From contig OMZE01000023.1 of NCBI GenBank assembly GCA_900315455.1, positions 57,542 to 121,541 of the forward strand: a DNA stretch of 64,000 nucleotides. Direction: 5' to 3'. This DNA is from an uncultured Prevotellaceae bacterium (lineage in GTDB: Bacteria > Bacteroidota > Bacteroidia > Bacteroidales > Bacteroidaceae). Shown here piece by piece: positions 18,272 through 26,537 of this stretch; the stretch's first letter is position 1; every line of letters begins with the position of its first letter. A model generated the notes under the pieces. It did no database searches and was not told where the DNA came from. It was given only the letters and a program-made list of their open reading frames with translations. A program made the translations under genes and the position numbers.

Positions 18272-19672
18272 TTATTCTTCCTCTGCAGCGGCACGAGCCT
18301 CGATGGCCTTGTTGATTTCGTCAATCTTCTCGTCGCTCAATTCATACTTCGAGATAATGAATATGGCAAGCAAGAGCAGGATGGCAGGAATCACACATAC
18401 CAGCCAAAGGATACCCTCCTCGGCAAGAGGAGTCTGGTCAATGACCTTGCTATTGTAGCCTACGTATGCCAGGACAGCCGGACCTACGATGCTACCGAAA
18501 GTCATACCGGCCTTGAAGAACAGACCGGTCAGGGCATTCACGATACCTGAGATGCGACGGCCTGTAGTGTACTCACCATAGGAAATGACCTCAGGCACCA
18601 GAGCCCACATATAACCAGTGGCCACAATCACACCGGTGCTCTTGATAAACTGAGCCACATAGATCATCATCATGCTCGGATGCTCCATCTTCGAGATGAA
18701 ATAGAGCATTGCCATGCCGAGGATGGCGGCACCAAGGAAGATATAGAACATGTTTTTCTTACCCACCATGCGCTTGAACCACGGTACGAGCGGCATGAAC
18801 AAGAATGCAGGAATCGAACCCAAAGCCATAAAGACCGACAGTTCCTGTGCAGAACCATGCAGGTTGCTGTTCATGAAATAGGCTCCTGCGGCGTTACCCA
18901 CCGACATCATCGCGAAGGCGGTAATGAAGAAGAAGGCTAGCACTCGCAACGGACGGTTGCGGAGGAACTCCATCCAAAGGTCGCTCACCTTCACCGTCTC
19001 TGTGGCTTTGGCGTCCATAACGACACGCTCCTTACACTGTGAGAAACAGAAAAGGAGCAGGCAGAAACCCACGATGGCATAGATGGTCATCGTAGTAAAC
19101 CATGCCGACGGGTCTTTAGGAAGACTGTCGGACGGTGCCCCTGCTATCAGGGCAATGAAGAGCGGCAGACCAGAGTTCACTGCCAGACCACCGAGGTTGG
19201 CCATGAACATACGCACCGAGGTGAGGATAGTGATTTCATTGGTGTCGCGTGTCAGCGAGGAGTTCAGCGCTCCGTACGGCACATTGATGAACGTATAGAG
19301 CAACTGCATAGAGATATAGGTGACATACGCATAGATCAGTGATGGTGCGAAGCCATTATAGAAGCACAGGATGGCGAATCCCGAGAGAGGGATACCCACA
19401 TAGAGCAGATAGGAACGGTATTTACCGTAACGCGGGTTGCTCTTGTCGATTAACGCGCCCACGATGGGGTCCCAAATCACGTTTGCCACGTTGCCCACAA
19501 GGAACATGACAGCCACAGCCGACGGAGTAAGTCCGTAGATGTCGGTGTAGAAGAACAGCAGGTAAGTGCAAATCACCTGGAAAATCAGGTTCTGTGCCAG
19601 GTCACCCGAGCCGAAGCCGATGCGCTGCAGCCAAGACAGTTTGTAAAAGCCTTTGGATTCGTTTTGATTCAT
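18272..19672 (-). CDS. GPH-type sugar:cation symporter (MFS)
   Basis: A 466-residue inner-membrane transporter of the glycoside-pentoside-hexuronide family, relatives of MelB and XynP-like carriers, with about 12 hydrophobic segments. Family features include the N-terminal GSGDLAQNLIFQ start of helix 1, WDPIVGALIDKSNPRYGKYR with the conserved Asp/Lys/Arg of the substrate site and loop 2-3, and a basic or acidic C-tail (EARAAAEEE). Because xylanase and GH43 genes follow at once, xylo-oligosaccharides or xylose are the likely substrate; this is inference from context. The gene starts 72 bases after the SGNH gene. Confidence 0.93.
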   Translation of the reverse strand: MNQNESKGFYKLSWLQRIGFGSGDLAQNLIFQVICTYLLFFYTDIYGLTPSAVAVMFLVGNVANVIWDPIVGALIDKSNPRYGKYRSYLLYVGIPLSGFAILCFYNGFAPSLIYAYVTYISMQLLYTFINVPYGALNSSLTRDTNEITILTSVRMFMANLGGLAVNSGLPLFIALIAGAPSDSLPKDPSAWFTTMTIYAIVGFCLLLFCFSQCKERVVMDAKATETVKVSDLWMEFLRNRPLRVLAFFFITAFAMMSVGNAAGAYFMNSNLHGSAQELSVFMALGSIPAFLFMPLVPWFKRMVGKKNMFYIFLGAAILGMAMLYFISKMEHPSMMMIYVAQFIKSTGVIVATGYMWALVPEVISYGEYTTGRRISGIVNALTGLFFKAGMTFGSIVGPAVLAYVGYNSKVIDQTPLAEEGILWLVCVIPAILLLLAIFIISKYELSDEKIDEINKAIEARAAAEEE

Positions 19673-19744
19673 AATGATTTTATGGTTTTAAATTATTGAA
19701 TGATCGTTATAGTTTTTTTAGGGTAGATAGAGACTATAGTGGGG

Positions 19745-20929
19745 TTAAAGTCCTAAGAAGAACTTTGCGGCATATTCGCCCATCACCTGATAGCCACGGG
19801 CGTTGGGATGGAGCCAGTCTTCCTGCAGGTCCTCTCGGAGTTGGGAGGGTATGGCGGGGTCGCGCATTGCCGCGTCGAAATCGATAAAGCCATCGGCCTC
19901 CTTGTTGGTGCGTATCCACTGGTTCACCGTCTGGCGGGCAGCCTCTTTGAAGAAACTGTCGTCGTAGAAGCACTTGCCGAAAGGCGTGATAGTAGCGAGA
20001 TAGACCTTCAGGCCATGGTCGTGCGCCTTGGTCATCATCTCCTGGAAGGCGCTGATGAGTTCCTGTGCCATCTGCTCGCTGCGCCCCTTGCTGCCGCCGA
20101 TGTCGTTGATGCCCTCGTAGATAACGACAGCGGTGACCCCCTCCTGGGAGAGGATGTCGCGGTCGAAGCGTTTCAAGGCAGGCTCACTCAGTCCGCCCCG
20201 CACCACGCAGTTGCCGCCGATGCCGAGGTTGAGCACCCCATATTCCTTTCCGTTGGCAGCCGCCAGCGTATTCGCCATGATGTCGGGCCAGCGGTTCTGC
20301 AAATTGGTGGTGGAGCCTCGTCCGTCGGTGATAGAGTTGCCGATGATGGCTATGCACTCCTGTCCGTGGCGCGGCACATCGATGGCAGCAATGCTGTACC
20401 AATGGTCGACACGTTCCGACACGGCGAACGAAGTCTTCGGCTTCGCCTCTCCGCTGATGATGTATGACGTGGTGCGCGAGCCGCGGTGCGAGGTAGCATT
20501 GACGGGAGTTGCCCCATAGTTGATGGTCACGGCAAGTCGCTGGAGGGGTTTGAGGGTGTAGGCACACACATCGCTCACAGCACATTCTCCTGGCTGGATG
20601 GTGACTGCGCGCTTGCCGCCAAACGACAGATAGCGTGCCGTCTTTCGCACGATATCACAAGAGTCGAGGGCATCGGCGATGAACACCGACTTGATCTCCA
20701 CCGGTTCCTTACTGAACTCGTTCGACAGGCGCAGGCGCAGGCAATCTGCCCCCACCGACACCTTCACCACCTCGCGCAGCGCACGGTTGGTGAGTGGCGA
20801 GGCGGGCATGTCGCCCTTTCCTGTAAACTCTGCCGCAGCAGCCCATGTGCCTACCCAACTCTGTTGGGCGTGCGAGAGCAGGGCAAACCCGAGGGCAAGC
20901 ATTGTCAACAAATATGCTTTTCTTCTCAT
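19745..20929 (-). CDS. Secreted SGNH/GDSL hydrolase, probable carbohydrate esterase
   Basis: A 394-residue secreted esterase. The signal peptide MRRKAYLLTMLALGFALLSHA ends near residue 21. An N-terminal beta domain (SWVGTWAAAAEF...) precedes the SGNH core. The core has block I as IIGNSITDG (nucleophile Ser), block II GIGGNCV, block III YEGINDIG, and block V DWLHPNARGY with the catalytic Asp and His. This architecture is known for secreted acetyl esterases acting on plant polysaccharides. Upstream of the symporter and xylanase, it most likely removes acetyl groups from xylan. The ATG at 20929 is chosen because it begins the signal peptide. Promoter at 21031-21063. Confidence 0.88.
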   Translation of the reverse strand: MRRKAYLLTMLALGFALLSHAQQSWVGTWAAAAEFTGKGDMPASPLTNRALREVVKVSVGADCLRLRLSNEFSKEPVEIKSVFIADALDSCDIVRKTARYLSFGGKRAVTIQPGECAVSDVCAYTLKPLQRLAVTINYGATPVNATSHRGSRTTSYIISGEAKPKTSFAVSERVDHWYSIAAIDVPRHGQECIAIIGNSITDGRGSTTNLQNRWPDIMANTLAAANGKEYGVLNLGIGGNCVVRGGLSEPALKRFDRDILSQEGVTAVVIYEGINDIGGSKGRSEQMAQELISAFQEMMTKAHDHGLKVYLATITPFGKCFYDDSFFKEAARQTVNQWIRTNKEADGFIDFDAAMRDPAIPSQLREDLQEDWLHPNARGYQVMGEYAAKFFLGL

Positions 20930-21030
20930 ATAACCAAAATATTTAATTTCACGCCAAACGACATATGCCCACACCGGAGAAGGCTTTCCCTCTCCGCCAA
21001 AGCATATATCACACAAAATACATTCTTTTG

Positions 21031-21063
21031 CAAAATTAGTCGAATTATCGGAAAAAAGCAAAA
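21031..21063 (-). promoter_or_regulatory. Promoter of the xylan-type operon
   Basis: Minus-strand TTTTG (21063-21059), 20-base spacer, TAATTTTG (21038-21031). About 100 bases upstream of the SGNH start; probably drives the four genes down to 16102. Confidence 0.75.
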
Positions 21064-21130
21064 GAAAACGTATCGTATATTTTTCTTATTGTTGCAAACA
21101 GTCAGTAATTATGGAAGTGATGGGATTTTT

Positions 21131-21179
21131 ATAGGAACTATAGTTACTATAGAACTCTATAGTACTATAGTGGGCTATA
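21131..21179. repeat. ACTATAGT-type short tandem array
   Basis: Four to five units of roughly 9 bases with a CTATAG core, ending at the stop codon of the downstream CapA-like gene (21175). Same core as the array at 1806-1854. Confidence 0.7.
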
Positions 21180-22080
21180 AACAAATGGTGGGCACGCAGT
21201 CATTGATTTCCACGGGCAAGATGTCGACGTGGGCATCATCGGCAGAGAGGCGCAGCACCACCACGGCGGCCTTGGAATGCTGGGGTTTGCGCAGGTCGAA
21301 GATGAAGTTGCCTATACTGTAGAAGATGTGTTTTCCATGATATACCTCGACATCCTGCAAAGTGTGCGGGTGGTGTCCAACCAGAAGGTCGGCACCGGCA
21401 TCGATGAGACGATGGGCATCGGCCACCTGCTGCAGCAACGGATGCATAGTATTCTCACCGCCCCAGTGCAGTGACACCACGATATAGCATAAGGGGTCGT
21501 CGGCGCGCAACCGCCTTACCCGAGCCAGCAAAGCATCGAAACTCTCCTGACTCACGCAGGGACGTGAAGGAAGGTAGGCGTAGTTTTCGAGGGCGAGGCG
21601 CAGCGAAGCGACCATCCACACTTTACGTGGTGCTTCGGCGAGCAGCACGGGTTGCGCTGCCTCGTCCATTGTTGCCCCAGCACCTATGGGCACCATGCCC
21701 GCCTCGGCAACTCTCCTGCGGGTGTCGATGAGTCCGCGCCGCCCCTGGTCTACGGTATGGTTGTTGGCCATGTTGAGATGGGTGAAGCCATGCTGCCGGA
21801 GCACCGGCAAACACTCTGGGTCGCCACGGAAGATATACATCTTCTGCATGGGTGTGCGGATGTCGGTAACGGGGCACTCCAGGTTGCCCACCACCACGTC
21901 GCTATGGGCAAAAAGCGAATCGACCGATGGCGAGAAGAGACTCTCCACGCCATCGGTCGAAATTTTCACGCGCACGCCACGGTCGAGCAGCACGTCACCG
22001 GTGAAGGTGACAGTGAGTGTGTCGGTGGCCTGCGCCTGCAAGCCCACGACGAGTGAGAACGTGAGCCACCATCTGCGCAT
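21175..22080 (-). CDS. Exported CapA/PgsA-like phosphoesterase-fold protein
   Basis: A 301-residue CapA (PGA_cap) family protein with a signal peptide (MRRWWLTFSLVVGLQAQA). Metal-site motifs: VTFTGDVLLDRG, VVGNLECPVTD, NMANNHTVDQG, SLHWGGE and VGHHPHTLQ, then FYSIGNFIFD. It is shorter than the CapA-like protein at 8992. The ATG at 22080 overlaps the upstream stop codon by one base (TGATG), so translation is coupled to the YARHG/DUF3160 gene. The family name comes from poly-gamma-glutamate export, but no such synthase is present here; function is open. Confidence 0.86.
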   Translation of the reverse strand: MRRWWLTFSLVVGLQAQATDTLTVTFTGDVLLDRGVRVKISTDGVESLFSPSVDSLFAHSDVVVGNLECPVTDIRTPMQKMYIFRGDPECLPVLRQHGFTHLNMANNHTVDQGRRGLIDTRRRVAEAGMVPIGAGATMDEAAQPVLLAEAPRKVWMVASLRLALENYAYLPSRPCVSQESFDALLARVRRLRADDPLCYIVVSLHWGGENTMHPLLQQVADAHRLIDAGADLLVGHHPHTLQDVEVYHGKHIFYSIGNFIFDLRKPQHSKAAVVVLRLSADDAHVDILPVEINDCVPTICL

Positions 22081-24470
22081 CAGCACCCTGAACCATAGAA
22101 CACCGTCTCGTTGTCGGCAGGTTTCTGGTCGATGGGTACGATGATTTCATCCATCCACGAGGGCTTGCCCGTATTGGGATATTGCTTCAGTTTCTCCTGC
22201 CACTCCTCATCGGTCATTCTTTGTTCGCCGACCGGCCGTTTGAACTCCCTATAAGAGAACACACCTCCGCGCATGAGGCGCAGGTAGCCATCCACCTCCA
22301 CCACTACATAGATTTCATGGGCGGGTCCCACAGCCTCGTAGAGGATAGACTGTTGGGGGTTGTTTTCACCATTAGCGGTATAGACGTCGGCCACCACGGC
22401 AATCGATTTGTCGGCACCCTGCACATCGTACCACCCTTGGAGATACTGGTCGGGCTCCTTCAACATCTGCAGCGAGAGGTTCTCGAAGGTAGCACCGATA
22501 TAGCGGATATGGTCGTATTCCTCATTGGTGAGTTTCTGTCCTGCCAATTCTTTCTTACTGGCATTGAGGAAGAACTCTGCCTCGTCTTTCATATCCTCCC
22601 CCATCTGCTCCACCTCCTCGGTGAGCAGGTTATAGCGTTTCAGCACACCATTTGTCTCGTCGAGGAGTTTCACCGCTTTCTCCCAGAACGCGATGTTCGG
22701 CTCCACATATCCCACGACGGTGGGTGCGGGCAAACTGCCGTCGCCACACTCAGCGGCAAAGGGTTGCTTGGCATAGAGGATAGCATCGTGCTTCAGTTCT
22801 GCCCATGATGCCAGGGTGGCATTGAGGTTCTTCTTGTCCCACTGCGGTGTCTTCATGAAGTAGGGCCGGCGGTTATCGTTGAACTTGTTGAGCGCATCGA
22901 GGGAAGCCATCCACTTCGTTGCCACAGAGGCGTTCCAGTCGGTCTTCTGCTGCATGAGGGTCTTCATCTGGCCGAGGGTAGGTGTGAATATCTCCCACCG
23001 CTTGTCTTCCTTCAGTTCGCTGATGAGGATGCGCTCGGCAGCAGTACTGCCCATGGCAGCCATGAAGTCGAGGCCAGAGGGCACGTCACGCTTGGTGGGG
23101 TTGTTTTCGTAGTCGCACATCTCGAGCAAGACCTCGGCATCAGGCTGGTAGCGCTGAGGCATGAGGTTCACCTTGTTGTGCGAGGAATACTCAAACTTCG
23201 GGCGGATGCGTGTCTGCTGGTCGGCCACCTCATCGACCTTCTTGCAGAAAGCGGCCATTGCCTTGCTATCCTTGGCGAGACGTGCTGCATTCGCCCCCTG
23301 CTGTTTCATCACATCCGCCACCTGCAGGATAGTGATGTTGTCGGGAGCACCCATAAGATAGGTGATGGGGTCGGCCACACTGTCATAGGCCTTCTTCGCT
23401 GCCGGGTTGGAAGCGATGGTCTCTGCCAAGAGGGCAGCCCTGAGCATCTGGTGCTCAACATCGGTGCCAAAAGGCACGGTCTGCAGCCACATCATCGCCC
23501 TGAAATAGCGCTGGCACTGTTCGGAACGGGTGTAGTGGCCACGCGGGCGGAAGAGGCTATAGGCGAATTTCACTTCGTCATACTCCAGGAAATCAGAAAA
23601 AGAGTCTTGGGTCTCGCCGCAATTATTCAGTTCCATTTTTGCCATCTCCTTATATGCTTCGGGCACGATGGGAAGGGTGGCTCCGGAGATAAGCGTATAG
23701 GCGATGGCAAAATAGGTCTGCAGCCATTCAGCGGCAGCCTTCACTTTGGCATCCTTCTCCGACTTCGCTTTCGATGCCATGGCGTCGTACATCCGCTTGG
23801 AGAAGTCGGTCATCACCTTGCTCAGCGTGCTCTCTTCTACCTTGCGCAGCGTGGTGTCGAAGTAGAGATGGAAGAGTTGCAGGTAGAGGTCGGTAGTGAC
23901 GAAGTTGGGGAACATCGTGTAGTCGTTGTGCTCATATACCTGGAATATCTGCTCGTTGTCGGCCTCGACGATGCCAAATCCATGGTTGGCGAGATGTTCC
24001 CTCAACGGCTCGGGGAACACGTCGAGTTGGAAGCCATTGATGAGGTTATCAAGATTGACGATGCCTTTCTGGGGCTTGAAGTTGAGACGGAGCAATTCCT
24101 TTTCCCGGTCTTGCAGTTTCTTCATGAAAGCCTGTTCTGTGGCAGTGTATTTCACCGGTCCCATCTGGTCGGGGTAGTCAACCCGCTTCCATGCCAGCGA
24201 ATCATACCATGAGGTGGTGTTGAAGACCAATCTCAGTTCACTGCTGTTGAAGAGGTAGCCTTGCCTTGCGGCGAAAGCATTGCGCAACACCCTCAACTCA
24301 CTCACCGACAGGTTGGAGATGTCCATGTTCATGTCGATGCGCTTGTTGAGTGTCTCCACATTGATTCTTCCTTTTCCAGGAAGGGTAATGGGTTTCTTTG
24401 TGTCATCATCCTGGGCAGCCATGCCAAGGGTGAAGGCAAGGAAAGTGAGGAAAACAAGGATTTTTTTCAT
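22080..24470 (-). CDS. YARHG and DUF3160 domain secreted protein
   Basis: A 796-residue exported protein of unknown function. The signal peptide is MKKILVFLTFLAFTLGMAAQ. Residues about 45-85 match the YARHG domain (LSVSELRVLRNAFAARQG, then WYDSL), here with ARQG instead of YARHG. The remainder resembles DUF3160, a mostly helical domain found in Bacteroidetes and Planctomycetes secreted proteins. The C-terminus is GSGC-like and short. The start at 24470 gives the signal peptide. It is third in the operon after the thioredoxin-fold lipoprotein and the small protein, and is translationally coupled to the CapA-like gene, so these four probably act together in the periplasm. Confidence 0.8.
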   Translation of the reverse strand: MKKILVFLTFLAFTLGMAAQDDDTKKPITLPGKGRINVETLNKRIDMNMDISNLSVSELRVLRNAFAARQGYLFNSSELRLVFNTTSWYDSLAWKRVDYPDQMGPVKYTATEQAFMKKLQDREKELLRLNFKPQKGIVNLDNLINGFQLDVFPEPLREHLANHGFGIVEADNEQIFQVYEHNDYTMFPNFVTTDLYLQLFHLYFDTTLRKVEESTLSKVMTDFSKRMYDAMASKAKSEKDAKVKAAAEWLQTYFAIAYTLISGATLPIVPEAYKEMAKMELNNCGETQDSFSDFLEYDEVKFAYSLFRPRGHYTRSEQCQRYFRAMMWLQTVPFGTDVEHQMLRAALLAETIASNPAAKKAYDSVADPITYLMGAPDNITILQVADVMKQQGANAARLAKDSKAMAAFCKKVDEVADQQTRIRPKFEYSSHNKVNLMPQRYQPDAEVLLEMCDYENNPTKRDVPSGLDFMAAMGSTAAERILISELKEDKRWEIFTPTLGQMKTLMQQKTDWNASVATKWMASLDALNKFNDNRRPYFMKTPQWDKKNLNATLASWAELKHDAILYAKQPFAAECGDGSLPAPTVVGYVEPNIAFWEKAVKLLDETNGVLKRYNLLTEEVEQMGEDMKDEAEFFLNASKKELAGQKLTNEEYDHIRYIGATFENLSLQMLKEPDQYLQGWYDVQGADKSIAVVADVYTANGENNPQQSILYEAVGPAHEIYVVVEVDGYLRLMRGGVFSYREFKRPVGEQRMTDEEWQEKLKQYPNTGKPSWMDEIIVPIDQKPADNETVFYGSGC

Positions 24471-24569
24471 AGTGGTCTGTTTTTTTGAAGGGGAGTTAAA
24501 CAAAGTGAAAGAGGAGTTAAAGGGATGTATTATGTACTGCTACTCAGCCTTTTCCTTCCATCTTCATTT

Positions 24570-25070
24570 TCAATTTTCAATATCAAAGACAGCCATTGCC
24601 TCATCGAGAGATACACTTTTAGCCAGAAAGCGGCGGGCGCCAAGACCAAACTTACGCCATTCGTGTTCGAGCACCACATACCGCCCGTCGGTGGTGGTTT
24701 GCAGGCTGACGACGTGGCCATCGACGAACCTGAAGTCGTGGAGGATGCCCCCCAATCGCGACCCCATCCACAACGGGCGTATGCGTCCCCTATGGTTCTT
24801 GAAGATGAAGAGTCGCCGGGCGATAGTCTTGTCGAACCGTGTGGCTTTCACCACCCCCACCATGGCATCGACCGAGCCATCGCCGTCGACATCGCCCACA
24901 CAGAGCCGATAGACAGGGAAAGCGAGTCGCCACCGGTCGGTGGTGGAGTCGGTTTTCAATACGAGGTAGGCCAAGGAGTCGTTCTCCACTTGCAGCGAGA
25001 ACGTCTGGGCCCATGTCAGCATGCAGAGCATGGCGAAAGAGCCCAAGAGCACCCCCCTTGCCCATGTCAT
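24570..25070 (-). CDS. Small exported protein of unknown function with FG-GAP-like loop
   Basis: A 166-residue protein not recognised as a named family. A signal peptide (MTWARGVLLGSFAMLCMLTWAQ) precedes a beta-rich body with DVDGDGSVDAMVGV, a calcium-binding loop of the FG-GAP/VCBS or EF-hand-like type, near residues 57-70. The start at 25070 lies two bases after the stop codon of the thioredoxin-fold gene. It is part of the four-gene unit 26248 to 21175. A supporting role for the YARHG/DUF3160 protein is only inferred from the neighbourhood. Confidence 0.72.
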   Translation of the reverse strand: MTWARGVLLGSFAMLCMLTWAQTFSLQVENDSLAYLVLKTDSTTDRWRLAFPVYRLCVGDVDGDGSVDAMVGVVKATRFDKTIARRLFIFKNHRGRIRPLWMGSRLGGILHDFRFVDGHVVSLQTTTDGRYVVLEHEWRKFGLGARRFLAKSVSLDEAMAVFDIEN

Positions 25071-25072
25071 CG

Positions 25073-26248
25073 TTACAGGTATTTGGCGATGTCGGTCTCG
25101 AGGTTGGTTATCTCGCGCGGTCCCATCACCACCTGATTGTCGCGGTTGATGATATAACTGACGGGCAGCGCCTGCACCTGATAGAGATAGGGTCGTGCTG
25201 CCCCCCTGTCGTCGAGCACCGACACCCATGGCAGGGCGGCCGTCTGTGTCTTCCAGAAATGGGCATCTTCATCGAGCGACACCTGGTAGATTTCCAGTCC
25301 GCGGTCGTGGTATTTGTTGTAGAGTTCGCGCATGGCGAGAATCCGTTCGCTGCTGCCATCGGAGGCAAAGATGTGGAAGTCGAGCAGCACCACCTTGCCC
25401 TTGAGTTCGGTAAGCCGCCGTGTGACCCCCTTGTTGTCGGGGAGGACGATATCGATGAGACTTGCCTCCGTCACCTTATCGGCATCCACGACGAGTCCCT
25501 CCTCATTGGCCCTCACGATGCGTTGGGTCTTCATCCCCTCGATGGTGATGTTGTGGAGGTTCTCACCGCGCAGTGAATTTGGATAGAGTTGGTCCCAACT
25601 GGTGGCGACGGCAGAGAACGGCTTCACGTCGTCGACGTTGGTGCGCGGGTTGAACACCATGAGATAGGTGTTGCCCACGGCGATGCCCTGGAAGAGGGCG
25701 AAATAGGCATATGCCTTCATCGGCTCCTTGTAGATATAGTCGGCGAGCACACGCTCCTTGTAATTGTTCAACAGTTGTTTCACGCTGTCTTCCACGGCGG
25801 TAGCATTGAGGTCAGGAGCATCGACCACACGCTGTGCGGTAGCCTGCAACTGCATCTGCATGAGTGAGAGTTCCTTGATTTTCTTACAGTTTTCGCTGCC
25901 TTCCACCTCGTAGTTGACCGCCATCTGTGGGTAGGTAGCCTTCACGGTGATAGTCTCCGTGGAGTCGACAGAGAGGCTGATGACCTGTTGGGCGATGCGG
26001 AGGCGGTAGAACTCCGGTGCGTCGGTGGGAGCATCGACGGAGAAGACGAACTCTCCTTTTTCATCGAGTTTCACCGAGTCGACCTTTTGCGCGCCGTCGA
26101 GAGCCATGTTCTCCAGGTAGAGCACGGAGTCGGTGGCGTTGGCTATCGTTCCGTTGATTTGGAAGTGCTCCTTTTGGCAGGAGCATAGACACAGTGCAAC
26201 CAAGAGGGTTGCGGAAGAGATGAAATGTCTTATCGAAGTTGTTTTCAT
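25073..26248 (-). CDS. Thioredoxin-fold lipoprotein (TlpA/DUF4369-like) lacking CxxC
   Basis: A 391-residue lipoprotein: signal sequence ending LCLCSC with the lipobox cysteine near residue 24. Residues about 30-130 resemble DUF4369 (FQINGTIANATDSVLYLENM). The C-terminal 140 residues have the TlpA/ResA fold: LKGKVVLLDFHIFASDGSSER, where WCxxC would be expected, so the redox cysteines are absent. The cis-Pro loop is kept (ALPVSYIINRDNQVV). Without cysteines it cannot be a classical thiol reductase; it may be a binding or sensing protein. ATG at 26248 chosen for the signal peptide; an ATG at 26254 would add two residues. First gene of its operon, behind a duplicated promoter. Confidence 0.86.
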   Translation of the reverse strand: MKTTSIRHFISSATLLVALCLCSCQKEHFQINGTIANATDSVLYLENMALDGAQKVDSVKLDEKGEFVFSVDAPTDAPEFYRLRIAQQVISLSVDSTETITVKATYPQMAVNYEVEGSENCKKIKELSLMQMQLQATAQRVVDAPDLNATAVEDSVKQLLNNYKERVLADYIYKEPMKAYAYFALFQGIAVGNTYLMVFNPRTNVDDVKPFSAVATSWDQLYPNSLRGENLHNITIEGMKTQRIVRANEEGLVVDADKVTEASLIDIVLPDNKGVTRRLTELKGKVVLLDFHIFASDGSSERILAMRELYNKYHDRGLEIYQVSLDEDAHFWKTQTAALPWVSVLDDRGAARPYLYQVQALPVSYIINRDNQVVMGPREITNLETDIAKYL

Positions 26249-26270
26249 ATTCATGTGATAATTGTGTCTG

Positions 26271-26302
26271 CAAAGATAGTGCAAGGTGAGCGAAAAGCAA
26301 AA
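26271..26302 (-). promoter_or_regulatory. Proximal promoter of the TlpA-like operon
   Basis: Minus-strand TTTTG (26302-26298), 19-base spacer, TATCTTTG (26278-26271). Textbook Bacteroidetes promoter 23 bases before the ATG. Confidence 0.8.
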
Positions 26303-26357
26303 TAAATAACGCAGTTTTTATTTTCTTTTCCGAACCGAAGCCAATCTTCGACGAAGC

Positions 26358-26389
26358 CAAAGATAGTGCAAGGTGAGCGAAAAGCAAAA
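26358..26389 (-). promoter_or_regulatory. Distal promoter of the TlpA-like operon
   Basis: Same TTTTG-19-TATCTTTG arrangement in the second copy of the 87-bp unit (26389-26358). Confidence 0.75.
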
Positions 26390-26451
26390 TAAATAACGCA
26401 GTTTTTATTTCTTTTTCCAACTGCAGCCTATCTTCGACGAAGCCAGAGACA

Positions 26452-26514
26452 CAGCAAAGAGGCACAGAGTAACAGAGTTGATATTCTTCTCTGTATCACT
26501 GTGCCTCTTTGTTG
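26452..26514. terminator. Long imperfect hairpin at the end of the polysaccharide locus
   Basis: CAAAGAGGCACAG and, after about 35 bases, its exact complement CTGTGCCTCTTTG, with further partial pairing inside. It follows the last gene of the locus (26538). There is no clear T run, so termination is plausible but unproved. Confidence 0.5.
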
Positions 26515-26537
26515 ATATGTCTTATCTCTGTGCGACC

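Larger units (their letters stand above)
26271..26444. repeat. 87-bp tandem duplication carrying the promoter
   Basis: Copies at 26271-26357 and 26358-26444. The first 52 bases and the last stretch (ATCTTCGACGAAGC) are the same; a few differences lie between. Each copy carries the complete promoter. Confidence 0.9.

Noticed and set aside
26454-26512. Insertion-sequence terminal inverted repeats
   Set aside because: The arms pair with each other across a short loop and no transposase lies nearby; a hairpin is simpler.
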